Counted from the stretch's first letter, positions 48,115 through 60,368 are shown. The stretch is DNA of 64,000 nucleotides from Aliivibrio sifiae (GCF_002954715.1 NZ_MSCP01000003.1:33159-97158); one strand, 5' to 3'. Notes: generated by a model not told the origin, from the letters alone. Numbers and translations are program-made.

Positions 48115-48212
48115 ATCTCAATCCCTACGCCAGCATTATCTGATTCAGGTAGTACGGGTTTAAGCCAGTATTCTCCAATACTCACTAATCTCAGCTAGTC
48201 GCTCCCCGATGA
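48115..48212 (-). ncRNA. TPP (THI-box) riboswitch of thiBPQ
   Basis: On the minus strand the element carries the diagnostic parts in order: GGGGAGC, CTGAGA, ACCCG, ACCTGA, GATAATGCTGGCGTAGGGA. Outer bases CTCA and TGAG can form P1. Binding of thiamine diphosphate represses the downstream transporter operon. The variable P3 arm is short (AGTATTGGAGAATACT). Confidence 0.97.
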
Positions 48213-48257
48213 GAGGCCATATTGTATGTGTGAACGCTTTAATGAGCCAGAGGTTTA

Positions 48258-48887
48258 TTAATCCTTCTGACGCTGATCATACCCCCAACGAGGAACAAGC
48301 CCTTGTTCTACTCCTAAATGATCCAATATTCGAGCAACCATAAAATCAATTAAATCTTCAATAGATTTTGGCTGATGATAAAACCCAGGAGCCGCTGGCA
48401 TAATCGTTGCTCCCATTTGAGATAATTTCAACATATTCTCTAAATGCAGGGTTGAGAATGGTGTTTCTCTTACTACCATAATCAATTGGCCACGTTCTTT
48501 TAATACAACATCAGCAGCCCGCTCAATAAGATTATCTGAAATACCGTGAGCAATAGAAGCAACACTACCAGCAGAGCATGGACATACAACCATTTGCTTT
48601 GGTGCTGCGGATCCAGAAGCCACTGGTGAGAACCAATCCTCTTTACCACAAACAGTTAAATTATCAGCATTACAACTAAGATGTTCAACCAATGCCGCCT
48701 TCATCGCATCAGGACCACTTGGTAACTTCAAATCATGCTCTGTTGCCATCACCACACGAGCTGCCGAGGAGATCAGAAAGTAAACATGATAATCTGCGGC
48801 TAATAGACACTCCAATAAACGGAGTCCATAAGGAGCACCAGAGGCCCCAGTCATAGCTAGTGTGATTGCTTTATTTTTAGATGTCAT
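48258..48887 (-). CDS. ubiX: Flavin prenyltransferase UbiX
   Basis: UbiX attaches dimethylallyl to FMN to make the prenyl-FMN cofactor of the decarboxylase UbiD in ubiquinone synthesis. The 209-residue protein has [16 protein letters not shown] at the N-terminus, the FMN and substrate loop [28 protein letters not shown], and the [15 protein letters not shown] segment with the conserved ThrPro. The start overlaps the mpl stop (ATGA), so the two are coupled. Confidence 0.95.
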   Translation of the reverse strand: MTSKNKAITLAMTGASGAPYGLRLLECLLAADYHVYFLISSAARVVMATEHDLKLPSGPDAMKAALVEHLSCNADNLTVCGKEDWFSPVASGSAAPKQMVVCPCSAGSVASIAHGISDNLIERAADVVLKERGQLIMVVRETPFSTLHLENMLKLSQMGATIMPAAPGFYHQPKSIEDLIDFMVARILDHLGVEQGLVPRWGYDQRQKD

Positions 48888-50239
48888 TTATGACTCAACT
48901 TATCAAGTAATTTACCGTGAATACCTTCAAAGCCACCATTACTCATTACTAATATTTGATCACCTGCTTGTGCTTCCGTCACAATCATATCAACAAAGGT
49001 ATTAATATCATTATGGGTATAGGCTGGTTGAGTACATTGCTGTGCAACATCATCTACCGACCAAGTAATATTATCTGGTTGAAAAAGATAAACCGAATCG
49101 GCTGCATGCAGAGAAGCCGCCAAAGTATCTTTATGAACACCTAATTTCATGGTGCTTGAACGAGGCTCTAAAACTGCGATAATTTTCTTATCGCCCACTT
49201 TATTACGTAGCCCACCTAAAGTTAGATCAATCGCAGTCGGGTGATGAGCAAAATCATCATAAACAGTAACCCCATTCACTTCGCCTTTAAACTCAAGACG
49301 ACGTTTAGTATTAATAAACTTACCTAATGCTTCACAAGCTAAATCAGAAGTAATCCCTACATGACGAGCAGAAGCGATTACCATCAATGCATTGCTGACA
49401 TTATGATCGCCGACCAAATTCCAATCAACTTGACCAACTTTCTCACCTTCAAAATAAATTTCAAACGCACTGCCATCTTTATTAAGCTTATTCGCCTTCC
49501 ATTGACCATTTTCCCCCGTAAATTCAAGTTCACTCCAGCAACCTTGCTCTAATACTTGCTCTAGTGGCTTATCTTGTTTTGGAGCAAAAATACGTCCAGT
49601 ACTAGGGACAGTTCTAATTAAATGATGGAATTGACGTTGAATAGCAGCAAGATCATCAAAAATATCAGCATGATCAAACTCTAGGTTATTCAGCACTAAA
49701 GTGCGCGGACGATAATGGACAAACTTTGAACGCTTATCAAAAAAAGCACTATCATATTCATCAGCTTCAACGACAAAAAACATGCTTTCACCTAAACGAG
49801 CTGATTCTCCAAAATTCCCAAGAACGCCACCAACTAAGAAGCCTGGTTTATAACCGCACTCTTCAAGCACCCATGCCAACATGCTTGCTGTTGTTGTTTT
49901 ACCATGAGTTCCAGCAACAGCCATAACCCAACGGTCTTGTAATAAAAACTCTTGTAACCATTGTGGTCCTGAGGTGTATTTGAGATTTTTATCTAATACA
50001 TACTCAACGCAAGGGTTACCACGACTCATGGCGTTACCAATAACAACAAGGTCTGGTGCTGGATTCAATTGGCTTGGGTCAAAGCCTTCAATAATCTCAA
50101 TACCTTGAGATTCTAATAGCGTACTCATTGGGGGATACACGTTTGCATCGCATCCTGTCACCTTGTGTCCAAGTTGACGAGCTAATGTCGCAGCGCCACC
50201 CATAAAAGTCCCGCAAATACCAAGAATGTGAATATGCAT
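48884..50239 (-). CDS. mpl: UDP-N-acetylmuramate:L-Ala-gamma-D-Glu-meso-DAP ligase
   Basis: Mpl reuses murein tripeptide released during wall turnover by joining it to UDP-MurNAc. The 451-residue Mur ligase starts [15 protein letters not shown] from the ATG at 50239, as in E. coli; a TTG two codons earlier is less likely. It has [14 protein letters not shown] as the ATP loop, [16 protein letters not shown], and [15 protein letters not shown], which distinguishes Mpl from MurC. It is divergent from fbp, as in E. coli. Confidence 0.96.
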   Translation of the reverse strand: MHIHILGICGTFMGGAATLARQLGHKVTGCDANVYPPMSTLLESQGIEIIEGFDPSQLNPAPDLVVIGNAMSRGNPCVEYVLDKNLKYTSGPQWLQEFLLQDRWVMAVAGTHGKTTTASMLAWVLEECGYKPGFLVGGVLGNFGESARLGESMFFVVEADEYDSAFFDKRSKFVHYRPRTLVLNNLEFDHADIFDDLAAIQRQFHHLIRTVPSTGRIFAPKQDKPLEQVLEQGCWSELEFTGENGQWKANKLNKDGSAFEIYFEGEKVGQVDWNLVGDHNVSNALMVIASARHVGITSDLACEALGKFINTKRRLEFKGEVNGVTVYDDFAHHPTAIDLTLGGLRNKVGDKKIIAVLEPRSSTMKLGVHKDTLAASLHAADSVYLFQPDNITWSVDDVAQQCTQPAYTHNDINTFVDMIVTEAQAGDQILVMSNGGFEGIHGKLLDKLSHK

Positions 50240-50422
50240 AATCAAAACCGTCTTATATTAAATTAAGTGAGTAATCCCGATACAGAGTTACTTCAATACT
50301 CTTAAAAAGTTCTATGTTATAGAATGAATTACAGCAAACAGTAACACAACTACTGTAAAAATAAATCAGTACCTGACCCCACTTATCATTGATATCTAAT
50401 AACAGAGAATAAAGGAATAACT

Positions 50423-51433
50423 ATGTCTGAAATAAGAACCCTCGGTGAGTTTATTGTTGCAAAGCAACATGACTTTCCTCATGCAAGTGGAGAGTTGTCA
50501 TCACTAATTGGTTCAATTAAGTTGGCAGCTAAAATTGTAAACCGTGAAATTAACAAAGCTGGACTTGTTGATATTACAGGAGCTTCTGGTGAAGAAAATA
50601 TTCAAGGTGAGCAACAGCAAAAATTAGATCTTTACGCTAATGATAAATTTAAAGCTGCATTAGAAAACCGTGACCAAGTCTGTGGTGTAGCCAGCGAAGA
50701 AGAAGATGAGGCGGTTGCTTTTAATAAAGAGCTCAATCAAAACGCTAAATACGTTGTTTTAATGGACCCATTAGATGGTTCATCAAACATTGATGTAAAC
50801 GTTTCTGTAGGTACAATTTTTTCAATATATCGTCGTATATCTCCAATTGGAACTCCAGCAATAGAAGAGGACTTCCTACAACCAGGAAACAAACAAGTAG
50901 CAGCTGGTTATATTATTTATGGGTCTTCTACTATGCTAGTTTATACAACAGGCAATGGTGTTCATGGATTTACTTATGACCCATCTCTTGGTGTATTTTG
51001 CCTATCTCATGAAAATATGAAAGTACCGCAAGATGGTAATATCTATTCAATTAATGAAGGGAATTATATTCGATTCCCTGAAGGTATTAAGCAATATTTG
51101 AAATATTGTCAGGAAATGAAACCTGAAGAAAATCGCCCATATACCTCACGCTACATTGGTTCTCTTGTCGCTGATTTTCATAGAAATTTACTAAAAGGCG
51201 GGATTTATCTTTACCCAAGTACTCAAGCCTATCCAAATGGCAAATTACGACTACTTTATGAATGTAATCCAATGGCAATGTTAATTGAAGAGGCAGGTGG
51301 GAAAGCTACAGATGGTGAGCAACGTATTCTAGATATTAAACCAACAGAATTACATCAACGAGTACCTTTCTTTGTTGGTTCTAGCAATATGGTCGATAAA
51401 GTTCAGGATTTTCTGGATGAGTGGCAAGATTAA
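50423..51433 (+). CDS. fbp: Fructose-1,6-bisphosphatase, class I
   Basis: Fbp hydrolyses fructose 1,6-bisphosphate in gluconeogenesis. The 336-residue protein has the metal and substrate motifs [24 protein letters not shown] and the C-terminal [25 protein letters not shown] with the sugar phosphate-binding residues. AAAGGAATAACT precedes the ATG. It is a single gene facing the alpha operon terminator. Confidence 0.98.
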   Translation: MSEIRTLGEFIVAKQHDFPHASGELSSLIGSIKLAAKIVNREINKAGLVDITGASGEENIQGEQQQKLDLYANDKFKAALENRDQVCGVASEEEDEAVAFNKELNQNAKYVVLMDPLDGSSNIDVNVSVGTIFSIYRRISPIGTPAIEEDFLQPGNKQVAAGYIIYGSSTMLVYTTGNGVHGFTYDPSLGVFCLSHENMKVPQDGNIYSINEGNYIRFPEGIKQYLKYCQEMKPEENRPYTSRYIGSLVADFHRNLLKGGIYLYPSTQAYPNGKLRLLYECNPMAMLIEEAGGKATDGEQRILDIKPTELHQRVPFFVGSSNMVDKVQDFLDEWQD

Positions 51434-51597
51434 TTAGGTGTTCTATTTATTACGCAGGAAAATCGCTTAAAGGTAAGAGAAAAATAATATAAGTAATTTA
51501 CAATACTATTTTTAACACCGCCATTAAGTGATTTAACCTGTAATAATAAACAGATAATTACTGGCATTTGTATTATTAGTTTCCATATTTCAGATAC

Positions 51598-51628
51598 AAA
51601 AAAACCGAGTCCTAAGACTCGGTTTTTT
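51598..51628. terminator. Terminator of the alpha operon, bidirectional with fbp
   Basis: AAAACCGAGTC pairs with GACTCGGTTTT around CTAA, with A and T arms on both sides, 17 nt beyond rplQ. Confidence 0.92.
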
Positions 51629-51645
51629 CTTGAAACTACTACTGA

Positions 51646-52029
<384 letters not shown>

Positions 52030-52062
52030 CTAATCCTTCTAACTAGATAATTAGTGAACTGA

Positions 52063-53052
52063 TTAATCTTCAGCGATAGACGCTGGTGGCCAATTCTCTA
52101 GGCGCATGCCCAAAGAAAGTCCACGTGAAGCTAGAACATCTTTAATTTCAGTTAAAGACTTCTTACCAAGGTTTGGCGTTTTAAGTAGCTCAACCTCAGT
52201 GCGCTGCACCAGATCACCAATGTAGTGAATCGCTTCTGCTTTCAAACAGTTAGCAGAGCGAACCGTTAGTTCAAGATCGTCTACAGGACGCAGTAGGATC
52301 GGATCGAACTCTGGCTTTTCTTCTTTCTCTTCAGGAACTCGTACATCACGAAGATCTACAAATGCATCCAGTTGCTCAGCTAAAATTGTAGCTGCACGAC
52401 GGATAGCTTCCTCAGGATCAAGTGTACCATTTGTTTCCATATCGATAACAAGTTTGTCTAAGTCAGTACGTTGCTCAACACGTGCTGCTTCAACCGAGTA
52501 AGAAATTTTATCTACTGGGCTGTAAGTTGCATCGATAAGCAAACGACCGATTGGACGCTCATCTTCTTCAGTATGGATACGCGCTGTTGACGGTACATAG
52601 CCGCGACCACGCTCTACCTTGATTCTCATGCTGATTTCAGCATTGTCATCAGTTAAGTGGCAGATTACATGCTCTGGGTTCGCAATCTCAACATCACCAT
52701 CATGGGTGATGTCACCTGCAACAACAGGGCCTGCACCAGACTTGTTAAGAGTAATGATAACTTCATCTTTACCCTCAACCTTAACGGCAAGGCCTTTAAG
52801 GTTTAGAAGGATTTCAAGGATATCTTCCTGAACACCTTCTTTGGTGCTGTACTCATGTAATACGCCTTCGATTTCTACTTCAGTTACGGCACAACCCGGC
52901 ATTGAAGATAGTAAAATACGACGTAGAGCGTTACCTAGAGTGTGGCCAAAACCACGCTCTAACGGCTCAAGAGTTACTTTTGCGTGAGTCTGGCTAACTT
53001 GTTCGATGTCAACTAGACGCGGCTTTAGAAATTCTGTTACAGAACCCTGCAT
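52063..53052 (-). CDS. rpoA: RNA polymerase alpha subunit
   Basis: Alpha nucleates RNA polymerase assembly and contacts UP elements and activators. The 329-residue protein (same length as E. coli) has the dimerising N-terminal domain (about 8-232; [22 protein letters not shown]), a linker ([11 protein letters not shown]), and the alpha-CTD with [17 protein letters not shown], which holds the DNA-contacting Arg265 and Asn268 positions, and [13 protein letters not shown]. Confidence 0.99.
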   Translation of the reverse strand: MQGSVTEFLKPRLVDIEQVSQTHAKVTLEPLERGFGHTLGNALRRILLSSMPGCAVTEVEIEGVLHEYSTKEGVQEDILEILLNLKGLAVKVEGKDEVIITLNKSGAGPVVAGDITHDGDVEIANPEHVICHLTDDNAEISMRIKVERGRGYVPSTARIHTEEDERPIGRLLIDATYSPVDKISYSVEAARVEQRTDLDKLVIDMETNGTLDPEEAIRRAATILAEQLDAFVDLRDVRVPEEKEEKPEFDPILLRPVDDLELTVRSANCLKAEAIHYIGDLVQRTEVELLKTPNLGKKSLTEIKDVLASRGLSLGMRLENWPPASIAED

Positions 53053-53075
53053 TGTGTCCTCTCTTTATTTAAGCC

Positions 53076-53696
53076 TTACTTAGAGTAAAGCTCGACGATC
53101 AAGTGTTCGTTGATGTCGGCAGACAAATCAGAACGTTCAGGAAGACGCTTAAACGTACCTTCCATTTTGCCAGCATCTACTTCAATCCAAGTTGGTTTTT
53201 CGCGTTGTTCAGCAACTTCTAGAGCAGCTTTAATACGTGATTGCTGTTTAGCTTTTTCACGAATTGAAACAACGTCGTTAGCCGCAACTTTGAAAGAAGG
53301 AACGTTAACTACTTTACCATTAACTAGAATAGACTTATGGCTAACTAGTTGACGAGATTCAGCACGTGTAGCACCAAAACCCATACGGTAAACTACGTTA
53401 TCTAGACGACCTTCAAGAAGTTGAAGTAGGTTTTCACCTGTGTTGCCTTTAATACGAGCAGCATCTTTGTAGTAGTTACGGAATTGTTTTTCTAGTACGC
53501 CGTACATACGACGAACTTTTTGCTTCTCACGAAGCTGAACGCCATATTCAGATAGACGACCGCGACGAGCGCCGTGTACACCTGGAGCGTTATCGATCTT
53601 ACACTTGGTATCGATCGCACGTACGCCTGATTTAAGGAATAAATCAGTGCCTTCGCGACGGCTAAGCTTCAGCTTAGGACCCAAATATCTTGCCAT
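53076..53696 (-). CDS. rpsD: 30S ribosomal protein S4
   Basis: S4 starts assembly of the 30S body and represses the alpha operon by binding its leader RNA. The 206-residue protein ([19 protein letters not shown]...) has the S4 RNA-binding domain (about 97-160; [22 protein letters not shown]). It lies between rpsK and rpoA. Confidence 0.99.
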   Translation of the reverse strand: MARYLGPKLKLSRREGTDLFLKSGVRAIDTKCKIDNAPGVHGARRGRLSEYGVQLREKQKVRRMYGVLEKQFRNYYKDAARIKGNTGENLLQLLEGRLDNVVYRMGFGATRAESRQLVSHKSILVNGKVVNVPSFKVAANDVVSIREKAKQQSRIKAALEVAEQREKPTWIEVDAGKMEGTFKRLPERSDLSADINEHLIVELYSK

Positions 53697-53727
53697 GTTC
53701 TTTCTCCAATATTCCTAGAAACGAAAC

Positions 53728-54138
<411 letters not shown>

Positions 54139-54495
54139 TTATTTTTTGATCGGCTTGCGCGGACCTTTACGGGTACGTGCGTTGGTTTTAGTACGCTGTC
54201 CACGTAATGGTAGACTGCGACGGTGACGAAGACCACGATAACAACCAAGGTCCATAAGACGCTTAATGTTCATCGATACTTCACGACGTAAGTCGCCTTC
54301 GACAGTGTATTTGGCAACACCATCACGCAGAATATCAATCTGCTCATCATTCAGTTCACTGATCTTAACATCTTCAGCAATACCAACTGCAGCTAAAATA
54401 GCTTGCGAGCGAGTCTTACCAATGCCGTAGATTGACGTAAGTGCAATCACAGCGTGTTTATGATCAGGAATGTTAATGCCTGCTATACGGGCCAC
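54139..54495 (-). CDS. rpsM: 30S ribosomal protein S13
   Basis: The 118-residue S13 ([26 protein letters not shown]...) touches the P-site tRNA and bridges to the 50S subunit. The start is a GTG at 54495 with AGGAGTG upstream; the E. coli gene also starts with GTG. It is the first gene of the alpha operon and is regulated through the leader just upstream. Confidence 0.98.
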   Translation of the reverse strand: MARIAGINIPDHKHAVIALTSIYGIGKTRSQAILAAVGIAEDVKISELNDEQIDILRDGVAKYTVEGDLRREVSMNIKRLMDLGCYRGLRHRRSLPLRGQRTKTNARTRKGPRKPIKK

Positions 54496-54582
54496 TATTC
54501 ACTCCTAGTACTTTTTCTTAAGAAGAGCCACAACAAAGCCCGATGAGGATACGTTGCGACTATAACTACTTCTTTTGCACAC
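54493..54582 (-). promoter_or_regulatory. Alpha operon leader, S4-binding translational control site
   Basis: The minus-strand leader includes GTATCCT, CGGGCTTT and the ACTAGGAGTGAATAGTGG initiation region, the same words and order as the E. coli alpha leader pseudoknot where S4 binds to trap the 30S subunit. The match is from memory, with loop lengths differing. Confidence 0.7.
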
Positions 54583-54613
54583 AAAAGGTAGGCCGAGAAT
54601 AATACTCGGCCTA
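54583..54613 (-). terminator. Terminator of the spc operon (after rpmJ)
   Basis: TAGGCCGAG (54589-54597) pairs with CTCGGCCTA (54605-54613), a 9-bp stem with a 7-nt loop, followed on the minus strand by CCTTTTGTG. The T run is short, so read-through into rpsM is likely. Confidence 0.75.
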
Positions 54614-54644
54614 ACTTAATATATCAAGTAAAAATTTCTGCTAA

Positions 54645-54758
54645 TTAACCTTGGCGTTGTTTATGCTTTGGTTCAACACAAATTATACGCACAACACCGT
54701 TGCGCTTAATAACTTTACAGTTGCGGCAGATTTTCTTAACGGAAGCACGAACTTTCAT
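54645..54758 (-). CDS. rpmJ: 50S ribosomal protein L36
   Basis: The 37-residue ORF begins [17 protein letters not shown] and carries the complete zinc set Cys11, Cys14, Cys27 and His32, so it is the zinc-binding (C+) form. It lies 27 nt after secY and closes the spc operon, its usual place. Confidence 0.97.
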   Translation of the reverse strand: MKVRASVKKICRNCKVIKRNGVVRIICVEPKHKQRQG

Positions 54759-54785
54759 TGCTAAACTCCGTAAATGGACCTGAAA

Positions 54786-56117
54786 TTAACGGCCGTAGCC
54801 TTTCAGATTAGCTTTCTTCAAAACGGACTCATACTGCTGAGACATCAGATGAGTCTGAACCTGTGCCATAAAGTCCATAATAACAACAACTACGATTAGT
54901 AGGGAAGTACCGCCAAAATAGAAGCGAACATTCCAAGCTATCATCATAAACTCAGGGATCAGACAGATAAAGGTAATATACATCGCACCAGCTAAGGTTA
55001 AACGGGTCATAACTTTATCAATATATTTCGTAGTCTGTTCACCTGGGCGGATTCCGGGTACGAATGCACCAGACTTCTTCAAGTTATCAGCTGTTTCACG
55101 AGGGTTAAACACCAACGCTGTATAGAAGAAACAGAAGAAGATAATTGCTGCTGCATATAGCATTACGTATAACGGCTGACCAGGGCTTAACGCCATGGAA
55201 ACATCAGTTAACCAACCGAATGTTCCTTCACCATTACCACCAAACCACTGAGCCAATGTCCCAGGGAATAGTATAATACTAGATGCAAATATTGCAGGAA
55301 TTACACCAGCCATATTAATTTTAAGAGGCAAGTGAGTACTTTGAGCTGCAAATACCTTACGGCCTTGCTGACGCTTCGCGTAGTTAACGACGATACGACG
55401 TTGACCACGTTCCATGAACACTACAAAGTAAATTACTGCAAACGATAACACTGCAATTAGTAATAGAAGAAGCACGTGCAGTTCACCTTGACGCGCCTGC
55501 TGGATCGTTTCACCGATAGCTGGTGGTAAACCTGCAACGATACCTGTGAAAATAATCAAAGATATACCGTTACCGATGCCACGCTCAGTAATTTGTTCGC
55601 CTAACCACATTAAGAACATGGTACCAGTTACTAAACTTACTGTAGCTGTCAGATAGAACATCATGTCAGGGTTAGCAACTAACCCTGGAATCATGCTTGG
55701 TAATCCGGTTGCAATACCAATTGCTTGGAATGTAGCCAGAACCAAGGTGCCATAACGTGTGTACTGATTAATCTTACGACGACCAGACTCACCTTCTTTT
55801 TTCAATTCTGCTAAAGGTGGATGGACAACTGTTAACAGCTGAACAACGATAGATGCCGAAATATACGGCATAATACCTAGAGCAAGAATTGAGGCACGCG
55901 ACAGTGCACCACCAGAGAACATGTTAAACAGTTCAATGATGGTACCCTGCTGCTGTTCGAAAAGATCAGCAAGGACAGCAGCGTCAATCCCAGGAATTGG
56001 CACAAATGAGCCTGCTCGGAACACTAAAAGCGCACCTATAACAAATAACAGACGCGATTTCAGTTCAGCTAGGCCGTTCTGAGCACTATTTACTTCTTTT
56101 CCTGGTTTCTTTGCCAT
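54786..56117 (-). CDS. secY: Preprotein translocase subunit SecY
   Basis: SecY is the ten-helix protein-conducting channel of the inner membrane. The 443-residue protein has the plug and signal region [32 protein letters not shown], and the cytoplasmic loop [21 protein letters not shown] that contacts SecA and ribosomes. It lies in the spc operon between rplO (20 nt) and rpmJ. Confidence 0.99.
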   Translation of the reverse strand: MAKKPGKEVNSAQNGLAELKSRLLFVIGALLVFRAGSFVPIPGIDAAVLADLFEQQQGTIIELFNMFSGGALSRASILALGIMPYISASIVVQLLTVVHPPLAELKKEGESGRRKINQYTRYGTLVLATFQAIGIATGLPSMIPGLVANPDMMFYLTATVSLVTGTMFLMWLGEQITERGIGNGISLIIFTGIVAGLPPAIGETIQQARQGELHVLLLLLIAVLSFAVIYFVVFMERGQRRIVVNYAKRQQGRKVFAAQSTHLPLKINMAGVIPAIFASSIILFPGTLAQWFGGNGEGTFGWLTDVSMALSPGQPLYVMLYAAAIIFFCFFYTALVFNPRETADNLKKSGAFVPGIRPGEQTTKYIDKVMTRLTLAGAMYITFICLIPEFMMIAWNVRFYFGGTSLLIVVVVIMDFMAQVQTHLMSQQYESVLKKANLKGYGR

Positions 56118-56137
56118 TGTACCTCATCCTTCGAGGA

Positions 56138-56572
56138 TTATTCCTCGATCTTACCGCCTGCAGCTTCAATCGCAGCTTTAGCGCCTTTCGTTACGCGTAG
56201 ACCTTTAACAGTTACAGCAGTAGCGATTTCACCAGAAAGTACAACTTTCGCGAACACAATGTTCTTAGTGATTACGTTAGCAGCTTTAAGGCTGTTTAGA
56301 TCGATAACGTTACCTTCAACTTTAGCAAGTTCGCTTAAACGAACTTCTGCAGTTACTAGGCTCTTACGTGAAGTAAAGCCAAATTTAGGTAGACGTTGTT
56401 TCAGAGGCATTTGACCACCTTCAAAACCAACGCGAACTTTACCGCCAGAACGTGATTTTTGGCCTTTGTGACCACGGCCACCAGTTTTACCTAGGCCTGA
56501 ACCGATACCGCGACCTACGCGCTTCTTAGAAGCGTTAGAACCAGCAGCCGGTGATAGAGTATTCAAAAACAT
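56138..56572 (-). CDS. rplO: 50S ribosomal protein L15
   Basis: The 144-residue L15 has the glycine/arginine-rich N-terminal arm ([21 protein letters not shown]) that threads into 23S rRNA. It is 6 nt after rpmD in the spc operon. Confidence 0.99.
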   Translation of the reverse strand: MFLNTLSPAAGSNASKKRVGRGIGSGLGKTGGRGHKGQKSRSGGKVRVGFEGGQMPLKQRLPKFGFTSRKSLVTAEVRLSELAKVEGNVIDLNSLKAANVITKNIVFAKVVLSGEIATAVTVKGLRVTKGAKAAIEAAGGKIEE

Positions 56573-56578
56573 TACTGA

Positions 56579-56758
56579 TTACTCCTCAATATTAACCATA
56601 TAGCGAACTTTGTTGATCATACCGCGGTTACACGGAGTATCAGCAATTTCTACTGTATGGTTGATGCGACGAAGACCTAGACCTTTAAGACACAAAACGT
56701 GCTTAGGTAGGCGACCGATAGAGCTTTTAGTCTGAGTTACTTTGATAGTTTTAGACAT
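56579..56758 (-). CDS. rpmD: 50S ribosomal protein L30
   Basis: The 59-residue ORF reads [20 protein letters not shown] and ends NIEE, the short bacterial L30. It fills the gap between rpsE and rplO with 5-6 nt on each side. Confidence 0.98.
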   Translation of the reverse strand: MSKTIKVTQTKSSIGRLPKHVLCLKGLGLRRINHTVEIADTPCNRGMINKVRYMVNIEE

Positions 56759-56763
56759 GGTAC

Positions 56764-57264
56764 TTACTCCGAAATAGATTCAACAGTTAGACCACGCTTA
56801 GCAGCTACCATTTCAGGTGACTTAACACTACTTAGGCCAGAAATCGTTGCACGAACAACGTTAATTGGGTTAGTAGAGCCGTAAGCTTTAGCTAGTACGT
56901 TGCGGACACCCACAACTTCTAGTACTGCACGCATAGCACCACCAGCAATGATACCTGTACCTTCTGAAGCCGGTTGCATGTACACTTTAGAACCAGTGTG
57001 GCGACCTTTAACAGAGTGGTGAAGAGTACCTTCGTTAAGTGCAATCGTAAACATGTTACGACGTGCTTTTTCCATTGATTTTTGAATCGCTGCAGGTACT
57101 TCACGGGCTTTGCCGTAACCGAAACCTACACGACCATTACCGTCACCAACAACTGTTAGTGCAGTAAAACTAAAGATTCGACCACCTTTAACCGTTTTAG
57201 AAACACGGTTAACAGCAATTAGCTTTTCGTTCAAATCTGTAGCTTGTTGTTGTTCTTTAGCCAT
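56764..57264 (-). CDS. rpsE: 30S ribosomal protein S5
   Basis: The 166-residue S5 has the double-stranded RNA-binding N-domain ([33 protein letters not shown]) and a C-terminal domain with [16 protein letters not shown]. Mutations at KGGR positions affect spectinomycin response in other bacteria; the sequence here is wild-type-like. Spc operon. Confidence 0.99.
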   Translation of the reverse strand: MAKEQQQATDLNEKLIAVNRVSKTVKGGRIFSFTALTVVGDGNGRVGFGYGKAREVPAAIQKSMEKARRNMFTIALNEGTLHHSVKGRHTGSKVYMQPASEGTGIIAGGAMRAVLEVVGVRNVLAKAYGSTNPINVVRATISGLSSVKSPEMVAAKRGLTVESISE

Positions 57265-57278
57265 CTTCCAACCCTACC

Positions 57279-57632
57279 TTAGAATTTCAGACCAGCTTCG
57301 CGAGCAGAATCTGCTAGCGCCGCTACTCGGCCGTGGTATTGGAAACCAGAACGATCGAAAGCAACATTAGTAATGCCTTTTTCGATAGCGCGCTCAGCAA
57401 TTAGTTTACCAATTGCTTCAGCAGCCGCTTTGTTGCTAGTGTTTCCAACTTGCTCACGGATTGCCTTTTCTACAGTAGAAGCGGCAGCGATAACCTCTGA
57501 GCCGTTTGGTGCGATTACCTGAGCGTACGTATGACGCGGAGTACGGTGCACTACAAGGCGAGTTGCACACAGTTCAGCAATCTTACGACGTGCACGTGTA
57601 GCACGACGGATGCGAGATGCTTTCTTATCCAT
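57279..57632 (-). CDS. rplR: 50S ribosomal protein L18
   Basis: The 117-residue L18 binds 5S rRNA; the basic N-terminus ([19 protein letters not shown]) and the C-terminal [20 protein letters not shown] are typical. It is 9 nt after rplF. Confidence 0.99.
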   Translation of the reverse strand: MDKKASRIRRATRARRKIAELCATRLVVHRTPRHTYAQVIAPNGSEVIAAASTVEKAIREQVGNTSNKAAAEAIGKLIAERAIEKGITNVAFDRSGFQYHGRVAALADSAREAGLKF

Positions 57633-57641
57633 AGTGATACC

Positions 57642-58175
57642 CTACTTCTTCTTAGCTTCTTTAGTACGCACGATTTCATCGGCGTAACGAACACCCTTGC
57701 CTTTATAAGGCTCAGGTCGACGGTATGAACGAAGGTCCGCAGCAACTTGACCAACTAATTGCTTATCACAACCAGTTAAAACGATCTCAGTTTGAGTTGG
57801 ACACTCAGCTTTAATACCTTCCGGTAGAGCGTGCTCTACTGGATGAGAGAAGCCAAGAGTAAGGCCTACAGCGTTGCCTTTCATAGCAGCACGGTAACCT
57901 ACGCCTTTAAGAATTAGCTTCTTAGTAAAGCCTTCATTAACACCGATAACCATATTGTTTACTAGTGCACGAGCTGTACCAGCTTGTGCCCAAGCATTAG
58001 CAACGCCTTCGCGTGGACCAAATACAATAGAGTTATCTTCTTGTGAAACAACTACAGCGTCGTTTAGTACGCGAGTTAGTTCACCTTTACCACCTTTAAT
58101 AGTGATTTCCTGGCCGTTCAGTTTAACTTCTACGCCAGCAGGAAGAACCACAGGTGCTTTAGCAACACGAGACAT
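57642..58175 (-). CDS. rplF: 50S ribosomal protein L6
   Basis: The 177-residue L6 has two related alpha/beta halves and the C-terminal [16 protein letters not shown] that meets the sarcin-ricin loop region. It follows rpsH by 12 nt. Confidence 0.99.
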   Translation of the reverse strand: MSRVAKAPVVLPAGVEVKLNGQEITIKGGKGELTRVLNDAVVVSQEDNSIVFGPREGVANAWAQAGTARALVNNMVIGVNEGFTKKLILKGVGYRAAMKGNAVGLTLGFSHPVEHALPEGIKAECPTQTEIVLTGCDKQLVGQVAADLRSYRRPEPYKGKGVRYADEIVRTKEAKKK

Positions 58176-58187
58176 ATCCTACTCCTA

Positions 58188-58580
58188 TTAAGCTACGTAG
58201 CAGATAATTTCGCCACCAAGACCAGCTTTACGCGCAGCGCGGTCAGACATAAGGCCTTTTGATGTAGAAACAACAGCAATACCAAGACCACCCATAACAG
58301 ATGGTAACGCGTCGTTCTTCTTGTAAACACGAAGACCTGGACGAGAAACTCGTTGGATTTGCTCGATAACTGGTTTAGCTTGGAAATACTTAAGAGTGAT
58401 TTCTAGCTCAGGTTTGATTTCGCCTTCAACAGCGAACTCAGCGATGTAGCCTTCAGCTTTAAGAAGTGCAGCAATTGCAACTTTAAGCTTTGAAGAAGGC
58501 ATTTTAACAGCAACTTTATTTGCTGATTGACCGTTGCGAACGCGGGTCAGCATATCCGAAATCGGATCTTGCATGCTCAT
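58188..58580 (-). CDS. rpsH: 30S ribosomal protein S8
   Basis: The 130-residue S8 ([18 protein letters not shown]...) binds helix 21 of 16S rRNA and represses the spc operon in E. coli by binding the start of rplE. The C-terminal [23 protein letters not shown] is typical. Confidence 0.99.
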   Translation of the reverse strand: MSMQDPISDMLTRVRNGQSANKVAVKMPSSKLKVAIAALLKAEGYIAEFAVEGEIKPELEITLKYFQAKPVIEQIQRVSRPGLRVYKKNDALPSVMGGLGIAVVSTSKGLMSDRAARKAGLGGEIICYVA

Positions 58581-58609
58581 AAGATTTACTCCAAATGATT
58601 AAGTGGCAA

Positions 58610-58915
58610 TTACCAGCTAGCCTTACGAAGACCCGGAATCTCGCCTTTCATGCAAGCTTCGCGAACCTTAATACGGCTTAAACCGAATTTACGTAGGTAA
58701 CCGTGTGGACGACCAGTTTGGTTGCAACGATTACGCTGACGAGATGCACTTGAATCACGAGGTAGAGCTTGCAATTTAAGAACTGCATCCCAACGCTCTT
58801 CTTCAGAAGCATTTACATCGCTAATTAGAACTTTTAACGCAGCACGCTTTTGAGCGAACTGAGCTACAAGTTTTGCACGTTTAGCTTCACGTGCTTTCAT
58901 AGATTGTTTAGCCAT
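58610..58915 (-). CDS. rpsN: 30S ribosomal protein S14
   Basis: The 101-residue S14 is the long, zinc-free form: [21 protein letters not shown] lacks the paired CxxC motifs of the short form. Spc operon, 17 nt after rplE. Confidence 0.99.
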   Translation of the reverse strand: MAKQSMKAREAKRAKLVAQFAQKRAALKVLISDVNASEEERWDAVLKLQALPRDSSASRQRNRCNQTGRPHGYLRKFGLSRIKVREACMKGEIPGLRKASW

Positions 58916-58932
58916 AACAGTAACCCTTCACC

Positions 58933-59472
58933 TTACTTACGGAATGGGAAGTTAAAGGCAGTCAGCAGAGCTCGGCCTTCCGCATCTGTATTCGCTGACG
59001 TCGTGATAGTAATATCAAGACCGCGTACACGATCAACTTTATCATAGTCGATCTCAGGGAAGATGATTTGCTCGCGAACGCCCATGCTGTAGTTACCGCG
59101 ACCGTCAAAAGACTTCGCGCTAACACCACGGAAATCACGTACTCGTGGAAGTGCAATAGAGATTAAACGCTCTAAGAATTCCCACATACGTTCGCCACGC
59201 AGGGTTACTTTACAACCGATTGGGTAGCCTTCACGGATTTTGAAACCAGCAACAGATTTACGTGCTTTTGTAATCAATGGTTTTTGACCAGAGATAATTG
59301 CCATATCGGCAGCAGCGTTTTCTAGTAGTTTCTTATCGTTGATTGCTTCACCAACACCCATATTTAGGGTAATTTTTTCAACCCTAGGGACTTGCATGAC
59401 GCTTGTGTAGCTGAACTCTTTGGTAAGCTCAGCGACTACAGACGACTTGTAGTAATCATGCAGTTTCGCCAT
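58933..59472 (-). CDS. rplE: 50S ribosomal protein L5
   Basis: The 179-residue L5 binds 5S rRNA and contacts P-site t[18 protein letters not shown] and [20 protein letters not shown] are family segments. It follows rplX by 23 nt; this junction is where S8 acts in E. coli. Confidence 0.99.
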   Translation of the reverse strand: MAKLHDYYKSSVVAELTKEFSYTSVMQVPRVEKITLNMGVGEAINDKKLLENAAADMAIISGQKPLITKARKSVAGFKIREGYPIGCKVTLRGERMWEFLERLISIALPRVRDFRGVSAKSFDGRGNYSMGVREQIIFPEIDYDKVDRVRGLDITITTSANTDAEGRALLTAFNFPFRK

Positions 59473-59495
59473 AGTAGAACTCCAAATTACTTCTA

Positions 59496-59813
59496 TTAGT
59501 TAGAAACAGTTTCGCCGTTAGATTTAAAGAAACGAACTTTCTTACCATCTTCAAAACGGAAACCGATACGGTCCGCTTTACCAGTTGCTTCATTGTAGAC
59601 TGCGATATTAGAAGCATCAATTGCTGCTTCTTTCTCAACGATTCCACCTTGTTGACCAAGAGCCGGAACTGGCTTCTGGTGTTTTTTAACAAGATTGATG
59701 CCTTCAACGATAACTTTACCGGTCTCAAGAACCTTAGTTACTTTACCTTTCTTGCCTTTATCTTTACCGACAAGAACGATTACTTCGTCATTACGACGGA
59801 TTTTAGCTGCCAT
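59496..59813 (-). CDS. rplX: 50S ribosomal protein L24
   Basis: The 105-residue L24 has an N-terminal KOW motif ([21 protein letters not shown]) and helps start 50S assembly. It follows rplN by 11 nt. Confidence 0.99.
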   Translation of the reverse strand: MAAKIRRNDEVIVLVGKDKGKKGKVTKVLETGKVIVEGINLVKKHQKPVPALGQQGGIVEKEAAIDASNIAVYNEATGKADRIGFRFEDGKKVRFFKSNGETVSN

Positions 59814-59824
59814 CTGACCGCTCC

Positions 59825-60196
59825 TTACAGAACTTCTGGTGCTAGTGAAACAATTTTCATGAATTTCGCATTACGAAGTTCACGAGTCACTGGACCAAAG
59901 ATACGTGTACCGACTGGTTGCTCAGTAGTGTCATTCAACAATACGCAAGCGTTACGGTCAAAGCGAATGATAGAACCGTCTGGGCGACGAACGCCTTTAC
60001 GGGTGCGCACTACTACCGCCTTCAGAACATCACCTTTTTTAACTTTACCGCGAGGAATTGCTTCCTTAACAGTAACTTTAATGACGTCTCCGATATGTGC
60101 ATAACGGCGGTGAGAGCCACCCAGGACCTTAATACACATTACCTTGCGCGCGCCAGAGTTATCTGCAGCGTCAAGTGTACTTTGCATTTGGATCAT
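59825..60196 (-). CDS. rplN: 50S ribosomal protein L14
   Basis: The 123-residue L14 ([33 protein letters not shown]...) forms an inter-subunit bridge and is the docking site of the silencing factor RsfS. It is the first gene of the spc operon, after the S10 terminator and a short leader. Confidence 0.99.
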   Translation of the reverse strand: MIQMQSTLDAADNSGARKVMCIKVLGGSHRRYAHIGDVIKVTVKEAIPRGKVKKGDVLKAVVVRTRKGVRRPDGSIIRFDRNACVLLNDTTEQPVGTRIFGPVTRELRNAKFMKIVSLAPEVL

Positions 60197-60199
60197 TGT

Positions 60200-60298
60200 T
60201 AGTGCTCCGCTAAATATTTAAATAGACCCATCACGGGTCGGACTGCCTCTCTAAAAGAGGATGGGGAGTGTATCACCATTCTTTTCATAAAGGTAGTC
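60200..60298 (-). promoter_or_regulatory. Leader and possible promoter of the spc operon
   Basis: On the minus strand TTGACT (60300-60295) is followed 20 nt later by GATACA (60274-60269), a long spacer. A leader hairpin CCCATC/GATGGG encloses CCTCT/AGAGG. Promoter identity is weak; a control region here is expected because the S10 terminator lies just upstream. Confidence 0.4.
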
Positions 60299-60339
60299 AA
60301 AAAATAAACAGCTCCAAAAAAAATTAATTGGAGCTGTTT
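60299..60339 (-). terminator. Terminator of the S10 operon
   Basis: A 12-bp perfect stem (60306-60317 with 60328-60339; AAACAGCTCCAA/TTGGAGCTGTTT) has a 10-nt A-rich loop and a T run on the minus strand (TTTATTTTTTG), about 30 nt beyond rpsQ. Confidence 0.88.
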
Positions 60340-60368
60340 ACATGTATCGCTATCGAATCAGCAAAAAA

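Noticed and set aside
59649-60104. 151-codon ORF antisense to rplX and rplN
   Set aside because: Shadow of highly conserved ribosomal protein genes; the product has no family features.
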